64,000 bases of DNA from Limanda limanda (Eukaryota; Chordata; Actinopteri; Pleuronectiformes; Pleuronectidae), in assembly GCF_963576545.1 (NCBI RefSeq), contig NC_083638.1, positions 23,227,090 to 23,291,089 of the forward strand, read 5' to 3'. The notes beneath the pieces are model-generated. The model was not told where the DNA came from. It did no database searches and saw only the letters and a list, made by a program, of their open reading frames with translations. Position numbers and translations under genes: made by a program. Below, piece after piece: positions 59,656 through 64,000 of this stretch. The first letter of the stretch is position 1. Every line of letters begins with the position of its first letter.

Positions 59656-60962
59656 CCTCAACAAAAGTTATATAGAGATATAAGTATGTTCCATATAATT
59701 GATTTTACTTTATTGGAATGAAATTGTCATAGTTCTCAACCATTTCTGTTCCCACTGGATTTGAAGTCAGCTGTTTTCACTATGTATGAGGGCATTTGAT
59801 GACAGTTTAGATCCTCACTTAGTTTCTATGTAACCTGTTCAGAATCAATTGAGGAAGTTTTCTGTAACCAGATTTTCCATTGAAGTAAAACAAAAGCAGA
59901 ACCTGTCGCAGCCTATGTTTCTAGTGGCGAATTGTTAGACTTTAGAGAGTTCCAAAGAACTGTTTTTCATTTTTTTCAGTCATAGGCTACGCTTTCATTT
60001 CCCCCACGATTTACTTATATGTAGTTTCTTAGTTGCTTCCAAGAAAAGCTGGGAGTCATGCTAGTGGCAATGAAACTCATTCTCTAAGTATCCATTCAGT
60101 CTGCCTTCATACCATTCAGAGAATTCCTGACTTGATCTTTTGTAGTAAAACTGTACATGTGATACAGTGAATGCTGCGCTGTGAAATTTTATTGCAGAGA
60201 ATTTGCAAAGCTGGAGGATGAGGTGCCACGTTCTCAACATCTGGACGATCCGCAGAGGGTCTGCGTGGTCCATCTCTCTGTGAAGTGATCACGCCACACT
60301 AGTCCCTGCTACGACCTTTCTTATCTGGCAAGTGCGCATGTGAACCCTTTGCATTCTGAAACTGGTCTGAATATAAAGAGGAGAGCCAAAAAAGAAATCT
60401 GTGAGGTTTACATTTATGTGTGTCTCAGCTCTGTGAAACAAAGGGTGATAATGTGTCAAGTGAAAGACATCTGCAGCCTCTCAGTGCTGCTCAGTCTCGG
60501 GGGGGGTCTGCGTGAATGTGAAGGTCAGAGCTTCGTTTGGAACGGTTCTTGCGATGCACTCGCAGGAATGTTGGACCGGAACCCCCTGCATCGGCCTTCT
60601 CATGTCCCAATCATCGAGCATTGAACACAGATGGAGCTAAAGCCTCAGCCTCCTCTGATGGCTTTAGGGCTGCTCTGTGGTTCGGGGTGAGCCAACAAAT
60701 ATGAGCTTAGCCAAGCAGGAATGTTGCCTGGCACCCTGTCTGCCCTTTTTTTTTATGTTGTTGATGGGACAAGGGGGGGCGTCATAACTAGGGGAATGCA
60801 GCGAGAGGAGGGGAGGCTCTAATGAGACCCTATAATCACTTAACAGAGACCAGGTGCTCTGTGTCTGCGCAGCGCCGCTCTCCAGACAATAGAATGTCAC
60901 TTTCAGTTTACAAGAGCCACGAGCAAAGGTCCGGACAAGGTCTAGATTTTGTATGCAAAAAG

Positions 60963-60968
60963 TTTATT
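60963..60968 (-). promoter_or_regulatory. adm poly(A) signal
   Basis: TTTATT on plus equals AATAAA on minus, about 950 nt past the adm stop codon. The 3'UTR between is AT-rich with several ATTTA-type motifs, consistent with an unstable mRNA. Confidence 0.65.
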
Positions 60969-61915
60969 GAATGACAACGTTATTGCTTTGACACAAATAA
61001 AATAGAACACATTTACAAATATATATATATATATATATAAAAAGATTTCCTATTACCACAGTTTGCAAAAGAATAATGACACATAGCTACAATGCCCATA
61101 TATATTTCTTCCTGTACAAAAATAGTTCTATCCGCATAAGTACTTTAATGTAACCTCGATATAATATTTTAAATAAAAGAATTCATATATACATATACCT
61201 GCAATAAAAACAAATATAGATTGCACGTGTTTTTGTACAAACAATAACAATTTCAAGTATATTTCAATCCATCACGGACTGGCACATATATCTCACAGAA
61301 TCTAAGGCATTTTCCATTATACAGTGTCCAAAACTTGATATAAACCGATAGCTTCAGAGCTATTCCAGTTTGGCATATTGTGATGAAGATGTCTTTTCCT
61401 GATGAATCATTTGACCCTAAGTCCAAATGGAAAAGTGCAGACAAGAACTGACAGTCTGACAGTTTGGAACATGTTGGTTTAATCCTTAGAGGATAGCACT
61501 TAAACAAGTCCTGGCCTTGAGGAATAAGTGTGTAAAGTCCCAGAATGTTAGAAGCGAATTCCCTCTTTAAGCCAGAGGATGTGTGTGCACTTTGCCAGGT
61601 ATCAGCACTCTTCTTTCCCCTCTGCCAAGCAGAGAGAAGCACCTGTAGTTTTCTCCACGCTGTGCCATCCAGTGTCTGAAAGCTCGCTGCAGCTGTTTGC
61701 ACGCTCTACATCGCTGAGCTGCAAGGCTCAGCCCTGAGAGGAACTCAGTGCAGCCAGTCTTTGCTCGGACTCAGTCCTCATGCCTGGAAAAAATGTGCTG
61801 GAGAATACTTGGCAAGAGTCTGAGGCATTTCGAGAATTTTAGAACAGAGCAGAGAGGACACTGACTCTCTGCTACTCCCTTGCTTGTGTTCCCAACTCCT
61901 CTTGCAAGGTCCCGC
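60969..61915 (-). other. adm: adm 3' untranslated region
   Basis: From the stop at 61916 to the poly(A) signal. It has a TA repeat at 61019-61038 and no other gene. The 149-codon frame at 61253-61702 lies within it on the same strand and has no recognised features. Confidence 0.6.
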
Positions 61916-62689
61916 TCATGTCCGTTTGAGAAGAGCCATAAGCTTGTGAACCTGTGAGTCAGTTATTCTCCACTGGGGGCTCAGCCTGTCCTGCTCTTGC
62001 CTCTGTGAGAATATCTGCGCCGGGAGAGATCGACGCCTGCGGCCGTATCCCTGTGGGCTGATCTTGTCAACAGGGGCAATCCGGTTCTTCGTCTTGTTAT
62101 TGAGCTGGTGCAGGCGGTGGGCCAGGTCGTGCACTGTGCAGGTGCCCAGTGAACAACCTTGTCTTCTTGACTGGCCTGATGAGTTTTTCGACCTCTTGGT
62201 TCGGACACTGATGTCAGTGCTGGATGACAGAGGAAGAGACAAGAGGACGTTAATCTCTGCTGTTCATTCCTGAGATGTGCAATCTCTACTTAAACATTGA
62301 GAAAACATTCAAATGACAAAAAGGCTATTTGTAGATTTTCAGGAGGGCATTGGTTTGTGTCTCACCTGGAATGTGGCAGCAAGGTATCCCTGATATCTTC
62401 TGTTCTGACTAAGTGCTCAGCCTCTGCTGTCTTCTCCACTGATACAGTGTCCAGATCCCGTCTCAGTCGGCTCTCCAGCCATATGCTAAGCCTGGAAGAG
62501 GAGGAGAAACAGTCAGTCTCAGGCCGATAATCCAGTAGTTATCACATCTTGAATCACATGATAACATATATCGTTATTTGAATGAATGACTCACCTTTTT
62601 TTCAACTGCGAATTGACTTCAAGTTCCACACAGTGTGCTACTGTCGCCAGAAGGCAGCAAAAGAGGAAGGACTGGAAGACGAACTTCAT
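61916..62689 (-). CDS. adm: adm: preproadrenomedullin
   Basis: Secreted vasodilator peptide acting on CLR/RAMP receptors. Coding exons 62595-62689, 62366-62491, 61916-62219 join in phase to 525 nt, 174 aa (human 185). It starts with a signal peptide (MKFVFQSFLFCCLLATVAHC). The mature peptide lies in the last exon after a TKRS cleavage region: a six-residue ring GCSLGTC, then TVHDLAHRLHQ, and the amidation/processing end SPQGYGRRRR, where Gly supplies the amide to Tyr. Position next to ampd3 matches human ADM-AMPD3. Amylin and CGRP are excluded by the ring sequence and the C-terminus. Fish have several adm paralogues; this one is adm1-like by synteny. Confidence 0.95.
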
Positions 62690-63296
62690 TTTGGCTCCTA
62701 TGGAAACAAGAGAAAACATTTTTCGGTTAATTATCTTTGCAATCAATTAATATTTAACTGCATGAATTTCCTACTGTCCCCCTGTGCATGTACAACTCGC
62801 TCATACAGTTGTCCCTCAAGTGCCACACTGAGATACTTGATTACACAAGAGTCCAAAAGCCAAGTTATTTGCACTTATCATTCATTTATTTAAAAAGTTA
62901 AGCTAAGGTCAGCTTTTGCTTGGTTAAGTAAACCTACAACTATGCTTTGGGCCTCTGGCCAACAGCACGAAGGACACTGTCTACCAATGAGAGGTTCAAA
63001 ATAGGCTCTGCTCACAAGTTCAACAGAAACTGAAATGGCGTTCAACTCACTCAATGCACAAAGCAGAACAAAACAAAATCAACAATACATGATGAACCAG
63101 CTCTGTTGGATGCTTTACACTGTAAAGGACAATTCATTTACAGTCGCACAGATTAGGAGCTGAACTACTTATATAAGCAGACAGATAACCTGTCCTTGTC
63201 CCTACACTTGTGCCCTGGCCTCATAAAAGCAAGTATAAAGCCTTCAGCTTTGTGCAGAGCAAATCTCAAATACAAAAAAAGAAAGTGTCCCGTACC

Positions 63297-63430
63297 TCTG
63301 CAGTTCCTCTGTTAGTTCAGTTGAATGGAGAAAGCTCTCCTTGAAGAATCAGCTGGAACAAGTACTCCACAGGTTTCTTGAAATTGCCTCTGGTTCTGTT
63401 CTGTAAGGCAGCTGTGTCACTCTGCTAATA
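63297..63430 (-). other. adm: adm 5'UTR exon
   Basis: Minus-strand sequence from about 30 nt after the TATA box to a donor CTGCAGAG/GTACGGG at 63296. The coding exon's acceptor TTTCCATAG lies at about 62699, so intron 1 is roughly 0.6 kb and separates the leader from the ATG, as in mammalian ADM. Confidence 0.6.
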
Positions 63431-63454
63431 GTTCCTACACACCAGGCTGGGAGC

Positions 63455-63461
63455 CTTTATA
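63455..63461 (-). promoter_or_regulatory. adm TATA box
   Basis: TATAAAG on the minus strand within CTCCTGTATAAAGGCTCC. It faces the adm gene, with GC-rich CCCCTCCCACC sequence just upstream. Confidence 0.75.
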
Positions 63462-63469
63462 CAGGAGGT

Positions 63470-64000
63470 GGGAGGGGCTCGCTGACTGACACACACTCTC
63501 ATCCTTCCCCCCCCCCCACCCAACCCTATCCACTGCATTGCCGCTGCTGCTGCTGCTCGTGTGGGGCAACAACGCAACTCAGTGAAACCCCTCAGAAGGA
63601 AAATCTGATATTTTTAAGTTTTAGTATAAGTGCAATGAAGTCATTTGTCCAGTTATGAAACATTACCTTTGTCACAGCTCATTGTAGATGCTGCAAGAAC
63701 AGCTTGGAATTATCATAAAAATGTACTTCAGGGTGCTTTTTATGTTTTTTTTTATGTCTTTAATGGCAACATATCAACAGCCATGAGTTTTATAAATCAA
63801 GAACGTCATTCCCTGTACCAGTAAGAGTACAGTTTGTGCATGCAGGGCTGCCTTTTATAGGTGCCATTAGAAATCGAAATAATCGCAGGAGAAAAGGCTC
63901 AAACATTTATCTTGTTATGTTTGAACATTAAGGTCAGTTATGTATTGTTGTTCTCTGTTAACTTTCCTTTCACTCACAGTGTATAGAGTCAAATTTAAGG
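63470..64000. other. Upstream flank of adm
   Basis: Contains a poly-C run at about 63507 and a short GCT repeat at about 63543. No gene recognised. Confidence 0.5.

Larger units (their letters stand above)
56191..60940. other. Intergenic DNA between ampd3 and adm
   Basis: No protein-coding gene recognised. Contents seen: a possible exon on the minus strand at 57756-57900, a pentanucleotide repeat at 58822, a dispersed repeat at 59555 and otherwise plain AT-rich sequence. It may hold regulatory DNA for adm or ampd3. Confidence 0.5.

Noticed and set aside
61253..61702. 149-codon minus-strand frame next to adm
   Set aside because: Lies in the adm 3'UTR, AT-rich, without recognised features or an initiation context tied to a promoter.

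Overview
The window is vertebrate, almost certainly teleost fish, nuclear DNA. The genes have many short exons with GT/AG introns. The DNA between them carries long CA/TG and ATCT microsatellites and typical fish repeats: hAT transposons, a Penelope-like element, an L2-type tail, a gammaretrovirus-like ERV and MITEs. Gene content and order match the block that in human (11p15) runs ADM-AMPD3-(RNF141)-LYVE1-IRAG1(MRVI1), seen here from the other end. No gene name was looked up; all come from recognising the protein sequences.

Layout. 1-5.6 kb: upstream or intronic DNA. 5.8-16.1 kb (+): irag1 (mrvi1), 19 coding exons whose reading phases all join, about 778 aa, ending in a tail-anchor membrane segment. 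19.6-21.5 kb (+): lyve1, 6 exons, 293 aa, with a Link domain and one transmembrane helix. 21.8-57 kb is a rearranged, transposon-rich stretch. It holds one intact ampd3 gene (46.6-54.5 kb, -; 15 coding exons, 766 aa) and at least three broken ampd3-derived segments: a 3'-end fragment at 21.8-22.5 kb, a scrambled exon mosaic at 30.9-35.6 kb and an exon-10 fragment at 36.5-37.0 kb. Between them lie a hAT element with a perfect 8-bp target duplication and a nested series of insertions (22.7-26.6 kb), a degraded Penelope-like element (28.1-29.3 kb), hAT and Harbinger fragments, and a gutted minus-strand ERV (39.5-45.7 kb) whose interior carries a 103-bp satellite. Just upstream of ampd3 is an unclassified element with a bZIP-like reading frame (54.6-56.2 kb), and a second piece of it lies just downstream of ampd3. 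56.2-60.9 kb has no recognisable gene. 60.9-63.5 kb (-): adm, adrenomedullin, complete with TATA box, 5'UTR exon, 3 coding exons and poly(A) signal.

The genes share ancestry of position rather than a pathway. Their known roles do touch vascular biology: IRAG1 in cGMP control of smooth-muscle calcium release, LYVE1 in lymphatic hyaluronan binding, adrenomedullin as a vasodilator peptide. AMPD3 deaminates AMP. The most unusual content is the ampd3 instability zone, where exons were duplicated, deleted and re-ordered next to transposons, and where rnf141, expected between lyve1 and ampd3, was not seen.
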